A stretch of 64,000 nucleotides of DNA from Sphagnum compactum (GCA_965153455.1 OZ234497.1:14246302-14310301); one strand, 5' to 3'; counted from the first letter of the stretch, positions 49,180-61,722 are shown. Made by a program: numbers and translations. The notes: generated by a model from the letters alone, not told the origin.

Positions 49180-52100
49180 TCAGAGGTCTTTTGTTGGTGT
49201 GAATACTCTGAAATCACAAAGCTCCTTCCCAGCAGCATCTGCAAATGTAATCCTTCTTCGGCCCTGCAGCAACGATCCATTGTAACCGGTGTAAGAATGC
49301 TGCAAAGGACTGTGTGTGGAGGTTCATAGTCATTTGCAGAAGGTGTACAATTCAAAGAGCACCCATTAAAAAACATGGCTGATGCTCCAAATCTATTTGA
49401 AATCAAAACTGCCAGCAATATTTGGGAACTCAAAGATGAGAGGAAGGAACTGGATGAAAAGAAATAAGTCATACAAGGATGTGGCAAACACGTCTGGAGT
49501 CACGAGCCATTTTTGCAAGATCTTTCTTCGCAGACCCTGCTGCTTCCGATGCACCAGCAAGACCCCCCTTAACCTGCATAGTGGTAATGAGCAAGATGAG
49601 AACCATAGAAATTCACCCAAGTTCACACCATTTGTCTTATATCCTTGCTCAAAAGGAAGGGGAACATACTAAAGGCTGTTCAAGTTCCACATTGGACATT
49701 GTTTTACTGGTTCCAAGCAAGGCACATATCATGAGTGTATGTACCTTCAGGGACAATGGAGAAGCCACAGATGAAGAATCTGTTTGATGATTAGTGAGGA
49801 CTTCTTCAAATATAGTGCACATGTTTCCCAATTCTCCTATCAAGCGCTTGGCAATGCGGCCTATGAACTTCATTTGAGAGTCAATGAATACTGAAGCAGT
49901 ATCCGTATGCTTGTAAAGTTGCAGACACCGAGGGCACTTGCAACGGCCCTGACAAGTCTTGAGTATGCCCTTGGGTCTGCCTGGGGCTGGAGAAGTCTTA
50001 GTAGTGTCTGGGCTACCTGACCTGGGTGCCTCATTGTCAGTTTGCTGGAGACATGGAATGGGAGACACATCATTACACTGCAATAGGGCCTGCTGCAAGC
50101 CCAACTTCCGAGGAAGAGCAGGTTGCTTGTTGTGATCTGGGGAGCCAAAGGCTGAACAAGAAGAGTTGGCAGCATTGTGCAATTCTTCTAAGACTGATTC
50201 ACTTCCTGGAGAGCTATTATGAGCAGCTTGCCCAGGTGTGCCCAGAGACTTTGCAGTTGGAATCGGTGATCCAGACTGTGGCCCCTGCTGAACTTTCCTG
50301 TCACTGCTTCCTTGGATTTCTTCACTTGACTCGCAAAAGAAATTTCCATTGGGATAATCATCTCTGTCAGCCTGTGTTCCCATCCATCTAAAAACAACTT
50401 TGTTGCTTTGCTTTCTTTCATGGGCATCTCCACCCTGATGTTCTGCATTCATAAATTGTTTGTGCAATAGTCTCAATAAGCAGTTACAAGGAGTCAATTG
50501 ACCCAGTTAAAATGGCAGCTTATATAGCAAGGAAAAATGCCAAACGCCAGAAGAATGATACAATAAAGGAGGAGCAAAACATTCACGAGAAACATACGCT
50601 TCATTCGCTTGACTCGGATAGTAGGCATCCTTTCTTCCTCAAGGGATGCTCTAATGAGTTGGAACTGCGACTGGGGTGATATGGCCTGCAGCAAAATGAA
50701 TGGTCCTTTAGCATGGGGCTTATACAGCTCAAGTAAACCACTACACTGCTGAGATCTGCCAGGTACTGATTACCACCCATAACTCCAAAGGTGCAGTCTG
50801 TAATAATTGCTTTCTAATGACATAATCCTAAGGATTATGAAATCCCCATCATAAATTTATGTATCATGAATTGTTTGCACAACAGAAGGTGGTTAATTAG
50901 TGACCACATGAGCTGCACCTCAGAAAAGGCACATGTGTGTTCTGCCTTGAGAGCTCCAAAGTGATAGGAATAACTGCAGGCAGGGTTGGATGCTTACCTT
51001 GCGTTTGTGGGGCATCCTTGAAGGCCCTGCAAACAAGCAGTCAGTGTCCCCTCCTGCTTCCTCCTCAAGTTCAGAGTGTTGAATGGAAGGCAGCTCATTT
51101 GTCAGCATATCTTCCTCCTCTGCACTGAACATTTTGTAGGTCTTTGCTGCTGGATCACCATTGTTGGTCTTGCTGCTGCAATCAGACATTTCTGGCTCAA
51201 AGGTCTTACCTGTCTCTACATTGTCAACACCTGCTCTGTGTGCACTACATCCAGCAAATTTGCAAGGGACCGAAGGTTTGAGTGAATCTGAGGCGCAAAA
51301 TGAATCTGCTGACATATTTTCACAATAAGCAGTGCTGTCTGATTCCTCAATAGTGCTAAGAAGGGCACAGTTTTCTTCAGAATGTTTATACATGTCAACT
51401 AGTGCAGAAGCACTGGTCTCCATGGTCTGTAAAGGGGATGCAATATCCACAGTACTTGTGGTTAACTCTTGAAAGCTGCCTGTTTCCAAAGGTGTATCCA
51501 TTTCTTTGGGGTCATGGCATGCAATGTGCTTTGCAGCACCATCACTGGAAACATCTTCATTCAGCGACACTGGGCAGGCAAACTCTGGCTCTGTGATCAT
51601 ACTCTCAGTGTCTCCTTCCTGAGAAGCAATTCCCTCAATGCTGCCTGACAGATTATTATGGAGGCCAGAATTCACTTGCTCTGTCTGTGAGACTTCATTC
51701 TCTTTCTTGGAATCAGAATCGAGAGACCAAAAGCTTGTTACTGATGGTAATTTTGACCCCCCGGCCCATGTTTCTTGGCATTGCTGAAGGATCTTTTGTT
51801 TGTCAGTGTCATGTTCATTATGCTCATGCCCACTCTCAGGAACAATTTGGGAATTCACAGTCATCATAGAGACATCCTCCTTGGTGAACATATCTCCCAT
51901 ATTGCTGCTTGGCATTCTTTCCACAAGAAAAGTGTTTTGAGTTTTCTCGTCTGCATCAGGTTTCAGATAGCATCAGTTAACTTCAGGTTCCTACAATGCA
52001 ATGAAGTTTATTTGCACATTGGAAGCTGAGTGATCAGAACAATCAGAAACTAACATAGAATTCTGTTGGAGATACAACTCATTATAGTGAGTGGAAAAGC

Positions 52101-55018
52101 ATTTACCCAGTACAGATTTCTGGGCTGCAATATTTTCATCAGTTTCTGACACCACTGCATGTTGAGATATGATTGAACTTGGCTCCTGCTTTCGTGACAC
52201 TTCATCACAGCTCACTTCTGCATTGCAACTTGCAAGTGAAGTAGACCCATGTGTAAGCTGTTGCCCTGGCAATTCTGCAGTAACCACAAGCTCATTTAGT
52301 TTACTTAGGTCTCCAAGTTCTCCTGGTGATCCTGGCACTCCCACAGTTGGTCCATCGTCGTTCTGAATCACCTCTTCAGCACTTTTGTCCATAGCAATGA
52401 ATGTTGTATGGAATGTATTTACAAACAATGAACTTCTGGGGCCATCACCAAGAGATGAAGTTGGGATGTCTTCTTCTTGGGACTTGCTTGACAACTTGTT
52501 TTGCACATCTGCATCAGTGTGCCCATGATCATGCACCAAAACTTCACCAGGGACATTTGGCAATACCACTGCCACATCTTGACAATCTTGTGTACTTTGG
52601 ATGCCCATTCCCCACGGTGATCCTTGAGCTCCCATGGATATTTCCTCATCCTCATCATCAGACAGGTAAATGACCTCATGAGCTTGATCACATTTGGTCA
52701 CTCTTTCCCCTGACATAATGATCTCGTCTCTGGAGCTATTATGAATATCATGTGGAGATGATTTTTCAGGGCTCTCATGATAGGAGCTGGCTGCTAACTT
52801 GTTTTGCACTTCTGCATCAACACCTCCATGCTCCTGCACAACACCTTCAAAGGTGGCAGTTGATAAAACTGCAGCATCTGTCAGGGCCTTACAATCTCGT
52901 CCATCATTTTGATGCGAGGAGCTCATGACCTGTGAACTGGCCTGCAGCGCTGCTGAATCTGGCAGACAAGCTACCGCTATGTCTTTTGCAAGTTGGAAGG
53001 AATCTTCATGCAATAGCAAGTTTTGACTTGTTGCAAGCTGTCCTGCTTCTCTAACCCTGGAAGAATGAAGACTTAGACCTATTTGCTCAGAAACTTCCAT
53101 AGTTGCAGCTATTTTGTTACTGAGGACCTCTGTGGGGACAGTTGCTTTGTGGAAGGTAGAGCTTGAAACCAAATGTCCTTGCTGCGATAGGTCATAACGT
53201 GACATTGGCCTTTCAAAAGACAGTTCATCAAGAACAGCATTCATTTTCTGGGTAGTGGAACTGGGAAGGATGTTTTCTTCTTGAGATATAGTGAGAGTGC
53301 TAACATCAAGCTCACTGTTGTCTTCTCTGCTCAATAAAATTGGATGCTCCTCAAAAGTTTCTATGAAGTCACAGGGAAGATGGGTTGTTTCCTGCAGGCT
53401 GCATCTGGTGCCTTGAATCTCCCAAGCCTCAAACAGAGCAGGACCATCATGAGATCCCTCCATTGAGCTCTGCACAACATTATCTGCAACTTCCCAGACT
53501 GTTCCTGTCACTGGCTTGCTCACACAGGTTGCAGATTCTGTAAGAGTTTTTGAGGAGTGGTCAGGAAAAGAAGCTAACTCTGATAGTTGCATATCACATG
53601 CAGTCAAATTCCAAGCATGCCTGGTGGCTGAATGAGATGTTATTGTCATTTTGAGTGTTCCTAGATCCTCCTGTTGACGACCATACATATAAGCTTCATT
53701 TAGTTCGCCTCTCGGATAGTCCTCGATGCCTTTCAAATGTAATGCTGACTTGCTAGCATCCTCTTCAATGAATTGGAAGTCATCAGCTTCAGATTCAGCA
53801 ATGGTATCAGACACCTGCATTGTACAATTGTTTGCCTCCTCAGCTTCAACTGCTCCCGGATAGCTGGTGTGGCAACCTTTCTGGGATTCATAACCCTCAG
53901 ATTTCACCAATTCCAAATCCAGCCGACATGATCCTTGGCAATTGCCCATAGGCTTTGGATGTCTAACAACAATCTTGTGCTTCTTTCGCTGGTAGCCAAG
54001 AGTTGCTTCCTCAGAATTAGTTTCCAGACAGTCATCTTCAGCCTTGTCTTCCCAACAGTCATCCTCAACATCATCCTCCAGACAGTCATCTTCAAATTCA
54101 TCTTTGATTGCCTCTGTTCTCACCTCCTGAGTGCAAGCATACAGAGAACTTGTGCTCCTAACTTTCCTTCTTCTCTTTTTCTGCTTTGCAAAGTTGTCAT
54201 TCTCATGCCAAGCACCCATCTCTTCACAATTCCACACCTTTCTACTCAAAGCAGGCTTGTCATCCTCCTCCACTGCTATTCCTTGCTTGACTGAATACAT
54301 CTGCTTTTGGAGGTTCAATCTGTACAGTTTCCCCTGAAACAGAGGCGAGTCATCCTTTTGCTGATACAGACCCAACTTGTGCCCCTCCTCCTTAGCCTTC
54401 TTCTTCTTCTTTGCCAGAAACCTCTTAGGAGTCAATTCACTCTGCACCATCTTCTCTTTCAATTGGCTATGCCTCTGATTCACCATCTTCTCTTTCTTCA
54501 TCTCTTTAGCAGAATCGAACTTGGCAACTTTCTTGACCTTCGACAGTAGGCTCTGCCTCTGATTCACTATCTTCTCAATGCCTATCTGTTCTTCAGCCGA
54601 ATCAGACCTTGCAACTTTCCTCAAATTCTGTGGTAGGCTTCGTGTCGCTGTGTCAAAAACCTCCCAGAAACGCTTCTTGCTATCACGAGGAGGACCCACC
54701 AATGCCTCCTTATCAGCGCGGCTTCCAATTTGAAGAAGCGAAAGAGATCGCCATTTCTTCACTCGTGAAGAAGAATGCTCCTCCTCCTCTTCATCTGTCC
54801 ATACAACAAAGGAGCCAAGTCATACTTCTACCCAAAATCATATGCACAACATCTTCATTCATGATTATGTGACTCGATAAAAATTATTATTGAAGAGAAA
54901 CTTCTCAAACGTCATGAAGAAATGCACCTGAGTCTGCACACGTACTGGAAATGTTGCTATTGCCAAATCCCATAGCCCCCGCGACCACTTGCTCCTCCCG
55001 CCGCACGAACGTCATCAT
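49180..55018 (-). CDS. large plant protein with GILK-Cys motif, 1566 aa, 7 coding exons
   Basis: Coding segments, in order: 55018-54928, 54794-52107, 51950-50998, 50685-50598, 50442-49745, 49573-49475 and 49263-49180. All introns are GT..AG, all phases agree, the total is 4701 nt, and there is no internal stop. The start MMTFVRREE is the first ATG in frame after a stop in the leader. Residues 31-36 are acidic; two related copies of a KVA-x2-DSA...VNQR unit lie at about 90-112 and 119-140. Basic clusters (KKKKKAK, KKRRRK) suggest nuclear import. EDDC repeats lie at 265-286, and a long acidic Ser/Glu-rich middle follows. Exon 6 has GILKTCQGRCKCPRC (1432-1446: C-x3-C-x-C-x2-C), then helical segments, and the C terminus has RRRITFADAAGKELC. 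I recall this C-terminal module from plant proteins of unknown function. The role is not inferable. Confidence 0.85.
54016..54096 (-). repeat. 27-bp minisatellite encoding EDDC repeats
   Basis: Within the second coding exon of the large gene, three 9-residue units each contain EDDC(L/W)E (Cys at about residues 268, 277 and 286). The DNA is a degenerate 27-bp tandem array (CAGTCATC(T/C)TC words on the plus strand). Regular Cys spacing in an acidic context could bind metal or simply reflect repeat expansion. Confidence 0.75.
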
Positions 55019-55640
55019 AGCTTTCAAAACAACCAGTTCGTGATCTAACACACAATGCGAAGCCGAATCATTCCTCAAGACCTTGGACCCCAAAAAAAAA
55101 AAAAAACTACAGAAGACAAAAAGAAGGCCAAAAGAGGACATACAACAAACACTCTCCAAACTTCCGAAAACGAAGACTCGAAACTCGTGTAGGGGACGGA
55201 GACCTAGCTGTATGGCCGCCTGATGCAATTCTAAGAATGGGAAGCAGAATGAAAACCTAGCCAGCCATCAAAACAGATGCAATATTCTTACCTGAGACAG
55301 GATCCTTGAGCACTCTCTCTCTCTCTTCACCGTCTGCCTGCTGATACACCAGATCTCCCCATCATCCCTTCCTTACAAACGAATCTCGCTCCATAGTTGA
55401 AGATTGAGAAATTCGAAAGCTCCGGCCAGGACAGAAGTGAAGGAACTGAAATGTGACCTCAATTCTGCGGGCGTTGCAAATTGTGCGACAGAATTGCACC
55501 CCGCGAGGGCCACGCGCTAGAGAGAAGAAGAGAGAGAGAGAGAGAGACACGGAGCTTTGCGCTTGCTCTCTTGGAGAGCGCGCGGGAAAGCGCAATGGCG
55601 GGAAGGGCGAGAGGCGGCAACATGGAACTAGACATACACC
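54929..55640 (-). promoter_or_regulatory. 5' leader, leader introns and promoter of the large gene
   Basis: A perfect donor (CTCAG before GTAAGA at 55291) ends a probable 5' non-coding exon. Its partner acceptor is a 14-T tract followed by TCCAAG at 55082, opening the exon that contains the start codon at 55018. The leader holds short upstream ORFs (for example MERDSFVRKG at about 55411-55379) and CT/GA-rich tracts, including (AG)n at 55523-55549 on the plus strand, common around plant transcription starts. The first intron after the start codon is 54795-54927. No clear TATA box was seen. Confidence 0.6.
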
Positions 55641-55902
55641 CACGAGTCAGGACTCAGGACCCGTCGCGGTTTGAGGGGTTTGGAAATTTTTGTCCAATCA
55701 ACGAATTTAATTAGCGAAGAAAAACCCAATTGTTGCCATTTTCGGCGCTCAGGTGTGAAATAATTATTTTATTTTCTAAAATCAAGTGTGTCAGTAAAGA
55801 TGGTAACTTATGAAATTTTCGATTTCACATGATGCCAAATAAAAATATTCAACTATGATAAATACATAAGTACCCCCAGTTTATAATGGGGTTATTAGCA
55901 CA

Positions 55903-56830
55903 GGCCAAAAATTGTGAGGAACAGTTTTGGAAATAGAAATTTCGTGCAACCAATGGGAAGGCTCAGCATGCACTCAAAGTGCCTTCCTTGATTTTTTTTC
56001 TTTCAAGTTTTCTTTGGGGGGGCGGAAGGATTTTTTTCATTTTTTCTTTGTTCCCAACATGTTCCCAATGGGTTCCCATCATGTCCCCAATAAGTTCCCT
56101 AGGTTCCCCCCATAGCATCCCAGTTTCATCCCAAATGTTGTCCTCCTTTCACCAGCCATATATCTGGGCCAAAGGGGAGAATTTGCAGACTTCAAAGTGG
56201 AACCTTCTATATTGGGGAACCTCTATAGTTTTTTTCTTTTTTGCATGATGGGCCAATCAAATTGGCTCACGGCAAAAGAAAAAATAAATTGAACTTGGGA
56301 GGCACCTCATCTAATGAATAGGAGAGGTGAATAGGAGAGGTGATGAATATGATATGACTATTTCTCGTAGTTTGTGCCCCTGCCACTAGCTCAAGCCAAA
56401 AATGGTGACAAATAGTTTTGGAAATAAGTTTCATGCAGCCAATGAGAAGGCTCAACATGCACTCATGATCGGCCCAACTTTTTTCCTTTAGGGGTGAGGT
56501 GGATGAAGTTATTTTTTGTTTTTTCTCCTTGTCCCCAATGTGTTCTGAACATGTTCTCATCATGTTCCCATGGGGTTCCCCAAGTTCCCAAGTTTTTCAC
56601 CAATACTTTCCCTATAACACGTCAATTTCATCCCATGTGGTTTTGTCCAAAGTTCAACTCTCATGTTTATACCCTGAAAAGGTAGATTAAAGGGGTGCAC
56701 ATTTGTTTCTATTTTGCAACTCGGCTCCAAAGAGGTGTTTCTATTGAAAAGTGTCCAATGTTCCAAAAAATTTGGTGATGGGCCAATCGATGTGGCTTTT
56801 TCAAAAAGAAAAAGAAAAAGTTGTGAACAC
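55903..56830. repeat. direct duplication, two diverged copies at about 490-bp spacing
   Basis: Copy one (55903-56285) and copy two (56393-56830) share the order CCAAAAATxGTGA, TTTTGGAAATA, AAGGCTCA(G/A)CATGCACTCA, several GTTCCCA-type words, TTTCATCCCA and GATGGGCCAATC followed by an A-rich tract. No frame stays open in both. It is probably a duplicated non-coding element upstream of the large gene. Confidence 0.65.
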
Positions 56831-57149
56831 AACTAATTAATATGAATCGCACATTCATTTCCAATCATTGCACTTAATGTTCATGAGAATAATTTTTATG
56901 GTTTCTTGAAAGTGGCCCTAGTGGCTATTATGTGCTTGACCTAGTAACTTAGGTGGCTACATTCATGTACCTGGTGATCTTTTGATTGGCTATACAAAAA
57001 AATAAAATAAATACATATGGCTATTTCCCCATTGGAAGGTTGGTGTATTTGGTTATTTTTAGGTTGAATTGTGTATGTGAATAATGGTCTTTTTGACAAA
57101 GTTTGAATTTAGGTTATAATTGAAAAAATATTGATTATATAATCATTTT
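56831..57149. other. AT-rich spacer, nothing seen
   Basis: Short spacer between the duplication and the CACTA-like element; no feature recognised. Confidence 0.5.
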
Positions 57150-59481
57150 CACTACACCAAAATGCGTCCTAGTTCATTCTGAGTTTCACTAAATTTTGAA
57201 TGAATTTGGACATTTTTACCATGGTAAAATAGGTCAAACCCCTTAGTGAATAGGGACTAATTGTTATGACAGTGAATTGGTCCATTAGTATCTAGTGAAA
57301 CAAGATTATTTTCAAGTGAAATACAAATTTACCAAGCCATTTCACTTGCTAGTTAATTAACTAGATAACATGGAAATCAATTAAATTTAAATTATTTAAT
57401 ATTTAATGTAATATTTAATATTATTGATAATTCATGATTTTTTAACTTATGAAATATTAACACGTGTCATTACCTCTGCGAGGTTAAAAACCTAGCCTAG
57501 GTATGTAAGCCATGTAATCAACTTAAGTAAGCACTTATTTAGGGAACTACATAGGAAAATATTTGGTCAACTTACCAATGTTGACTACAAAACACACCAT
57601 TTGTGAAATTTGATCCCTTGATTTTTAAGATGGGGACAAACACCCCTACCATCAAGCCACCACACTTGTTGTGATAATGTGCTACATTACATTATATTTA
57701 TCAAATACTTCATTTTAAACATTACAAAAACATAAATTTTAAAATTCATATCTTATTAAGATTTTGTTCAAGTGAAATAATTAAAGTTTAATTTGAATTT
57801 TTTTCAATAATGTACATAATTACATTTATTTTCTTTTGAAAATGTAAAATCATTTGAACTTTTTTTTTTTTTTTGAATATCAGTATTCAATAGCATTTCA
57901 ATGACCATTATTTTGAAAAAAACAATTTAATAAATGGATAAAACTTTTGTTAATATAATAATACTACTTATGTTAGGATACTTTTAGTTATTATAGGGTT
58001 ATTTTTCATTGTTCTAAATTATTTCACCCTACATTATTTATGGTTATTCTTAGTTTTTTTAGTCATTTCACCCTAGGTTATTTTCGGTTATTCTAAGCTA
58101 ATTTTGGTTACTTTATGTTATTTTTGGCTATTTTAAGCTCTTTCATCTTAGGCTATTTTCAACTATAGTAAGTTATTTTTGGTTATTCTATGTTATTTGC
58201 AATTATTATAAGTTATTTTTGAATATTTTAAGCTATTTCATCTTAGTTATTTTTAATTATGTGAAGCTAGTGTTGGTTTGGTTATTGAAAATTATTTCAC
58301 CTTATGTTATTATTGGTTATTCTAGGCTATATTACCATATGCTATTTGTGGTTATTCTATTGGTGGCTATTGTTGGTTATTTTATTGGTGGCTATTGCTT
58401 GCTCTTTTATTGGTGGTTATTAATGGCTATTCTACTGGTGGCTATTGATGGCTATTTTATTAATGGTTATTGGTGGTTATTTTATAAATTATTATTATTA
58501 GATATTCTATTGGTGGTTATTAATAATTATTTTATTGTGGATATTAGTGGTTATTTTAGACTAAATTACCATAGCTATTAATGGCTATTGGTGGATATTT
58601 TATCAATGGATATTGGTGGTTATTTTAAGTTAAATTGTCATAAGTTATTTGTGGTTATTAATGGCTATTATATTAATGGCAATTGGTGGTTATTTTATTA
58701 ATGACTATTGGTAACTATTGTTGGTTATTTTGTTGTAAGCCATTGGTGGTTATTGATGATTATTCTATTGGTGGCTATTAATGGCTATTGGTGGCTATTT
58801 TTTATTATTCTAAGTTATATTACAACTATTGGTGGTTATTCTATTATAAGATATTGTTAAATAATTTAAATTATATTATCATAGGCTATTGGTAGTTATT
58901 TTATTATAGGTTATTTTAAATTAATTTTCATAGGTTATTATTGATTATTTTAGGTTATTTTACTTTAGGTCATTATATTTTATTTTAAATTATTTTAAAT
59001 TATTACATATATTTAGGATAAAATAACTTATAATAAAATAAAATAAAATGACCTTGAATAACTAAAAATATAGCTTAAGGTTAGTTGAATAATTTAATTT
59101 TAAATAACTTAAAATAAAAACCTTATAATAAGCTAGCTACAAATACCTTAAGGTATAATAACATATAATAGTTTAGGGTATAATAATTCATAATAATATA
59201 TTATAACATATAATAAATTAGGGTATAAATTAGAATAACTAAGGTAGCCTAAAATAATATAGGGTATACCATAAAGTAGCATAGGGTATTTAAAACCACA
59301 ACATAAAAATAAACCTATTACCACAATAAATTATAATAGTGAATTATGTGAATTAATAGTGAAACACAATGTTTACATAATGATATTATAGTGAAATCAC
59401 TAAAGTTTAATGAACTTATTTCACTTTTAAGGTCCCATAGTGATTTAGGTCAATGAATTACACCTCATTTTTGTACTAGTG
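57150..59481. mobile_element. CACTA-like non-autonomous element with foldback core
   Basis: The left end reads CACTACACCAAAATGCG. The right end, reverse-complemented from 59481, reads CACTAGTACAAAAATGAGG. These are matching CACTA-class termini (CACTA-x2-AC-AAAAATG-x-G). The left 800 bp match the copy at 5522. The interior (58.0-59.0 kb) is a degenerate array of GGTTATTTTA and GGTGGCTATT words. The complementary AAAATAACC-type words dominate from 59.0 to 59.3 kb, so the core can fold back on itself. No transposase is encoded; mobilisation would need an autonomous CACTA element. The flanking triplets (TTT and TAT) are similar but not identical, so a target duplication is not proven. Confidence 0.65.
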
Positions 59482-61473
59482 TATAGACATGATGCTAGTA
59501 GCGTAAAAACCATGTTTTCATAATAATGTTTATAATTGTGTTTTAGAAGGAGGCATGTGGGTTGTTTTACACTACCACTTGTGAAAGTTCCAATAATTGG
59601 GTGTGTCCATGTGCACCAAATAAAGATAGTTTTTTTGTGTGTTAGGTTTCAATACTAAGACATAGACATGTTCTTCATTGGGACAATGGATGATTAGGGA
59701 ATGTTGTAATTTGGTTGAACATAAAGGATTGTAGCTAGGTGATTAATGATGGGGTTCACATTGCACCCAACGTACTAATTTCATTATGGTTGGAACCAAA
59801 TTCCTTTCATACATCACCTTATCATGTTATGTCTTATATTACCATAGATTTGGTAGGAGGACTTTTACCCTAGCTAGGGGAACAATTTGTGTGCATGTTT
59901 TCATGTGTATGACTTTGCTAGTTTCGATAGTGTTAGGTGGTGATCTCGTAACACAAAACAATTATCAAGTATTTGTTGTAGGACATTAATTTCATGCAAT
60001 ATGTTATTTATGATTGGAATTATCCCCGTGGTGTGGCTTTATAGTCTTACGTGTTTTGAGATTCCATAGCACACAAGAAAACAAATGTTTTGTGTGTTTT
60101 GAACTTGGATTCCTATGGTTTGTAGGTGGGTTTTCTTAATGTGTACGACTTTGTTAGTTTCAATAATGTTGGGTGACAATCTTATAACACATCACAAAAT
60201 ACACCAATTTTTTTTTGCTAGTGTTTTATGGGTATGATAAAAGTTTTAAAAAATGACATTCTTGGGGCTTTTAGTGATTGGTAAACCAAGGCCACAAGCT
60301 TTGTCGAAATAAAACCCTTCATGAGGTGGAGTTTAATGTAGGCTTCATTTTGGCAAAGCCAATTGTCAAGGGTTTTATTGAATTCATCTTGGTAAAGCCA
60401 ATGGTCAAAGGCTTTAATATCAAGTGTAAAAAGTCAAAACCTACTCTAATTCTTAAAAAATCCCATGATTGTTAACATTCCAAATAGTTCCAAATTTATT
60501 TATTTGTTTATTTTTGGGTTCTGGATCACATATTTGGTATACTCAAACTTTTGATACATCAAGTACTCATGTATTCATGATTGAATTCTAATACACATAT
60601 TTTGTTTTTTGTAACCTTGGCAAACCTTGAAACAACTTAGAGCTTGGGCTTGGTTGTGCAAAAAAGAAATTGATGATGCAAAGAAAAAAAACACAATACC
60701 AGGAATTGTGAAGGCTTCATTGATGAACAATCTTATTTAATTTTACATCTTGGGCTAGCCATCGCATGATGCAACAACATCAATGGAATAAGGTTTGGTG
60801 CACATGTGTTTGGTATTAACTTTTCATAACGTTAATGGGGGATGGCAACACTGAGACTTGCAATGACATCGGTAGGCTTTGGAAGGTAATGGCAATGTTG
60901 CGACTTATAGTAGCATTAATAGGTGATGACAACAATTATAGTGGTGTTAGTAAGTGATGGTAAGCATTAGCTTGTGTGGTGTCAAATGAAACTTTAATGA
61001 AACATTAGGTTGAGTGTGAAGTTCTATGCATGGAGCAAGTGGAGCTTGGCCATGGCAAGGAATGATGGCAAAAGTGTGAAATTCTAAATGTGAAAATGAA
61101 AATTGAAAAGCAAGATTGGTGATGGCATTAATTATATGGTGTTATATCCTAGGTACTTTATAATCATATAACATCTAGCTTAGATTGCAAACCCTATTTT
61201 AGGTAGTTTATAATCTTAGATTGTAGCCTCTAGTTTAGACTATGGACCCTACCATAGGCCCTAGACTAGATTGTAGATCCTCCTTCAAATCCTAGATTAA
61301 ACTATGGCGCTTAGATAGTGTAGAATCCTAACCATTGGTCTATTTCATTTTCATCCACTTTGAAGGCTTGGGAGTTGGTTTTGGGGTTTTTTCTAATGGT
61401 GCTTTTTATTTAGCGTGACATCATGTGCTCTAGTTGTGGAGCCTTGTTTTTGTAGCATGGAACATGTATTAGT
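59482..61473. other. intergenic DNA with small local duplications
   Basis: No gene recognised. The phrase at 59905-59960 (TGACTTTGCTAGTTTCGATA...) is repeated with changes at 60138-60195. Loose repeats of GGTGATGGCAACA-type words occur at 60830-60970 and of TAGATTGTAGxxCCTAG words at 61170-61320. Confidence 0.4.
60344..60421 (+). repeat. 39-bp tandem duplication in a short open frame
   Basis: Two 39-bp units (60344-60382 and 60383-60421) beginning TTCAT(T/C)TTGG differ at a few positions. They lie in a 65-codon frame (60278-60475) and encode FILAKPIVKGF and FILVKPMVKGF. The frame has no other support. Confidence 0.6.
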
Positions 61474-61722
61474 TAATAATGGACTAAACTGTCAATTTTA
61501 GACTTTTTTAACCTAATGGTTGGTTTCAAGTTTTTAAAAAGACAAAACATTGTTACCATCTATTTGTTGGATCATTTAGTGAAGCAAAACATAATTAACT
61601 TTTATTGTTGCACCATTTGATGGCCCCCAATGAAAGCTTCTCGTTAATCTTCCAACTTCCAAATTGTCAATTGTTAATTTTGGATTTTCCAAAAGTTCGC
61701 AATTAATTAAATACATGATATG
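61474..61722 (-). repeat. dispersed repeat, arm B (inverted match at 9.2 kb)
   Basis: Reverse-complement counterpart of 9170-9412, sharing AACCTAATGGTTGG, TTTGTTGGATCATTTAGTGA and TAATTAAATACATGA order. Non-coding. Confidence 0.6.

Noticed and set aside
49382-50391. Plus-strand frames overlapping the large gene
   Set aside because: They run antisense to exons with confirmed phase and splice sites and contain no domain.
55362-55643. 93-codon minus-strand frame in the leader of the large gene
   Set aside because: Rich in Ser/Leu from CT repeats, lies upstream of an in-frame stop relative to the main start and reads as 5' untranslated sequence.
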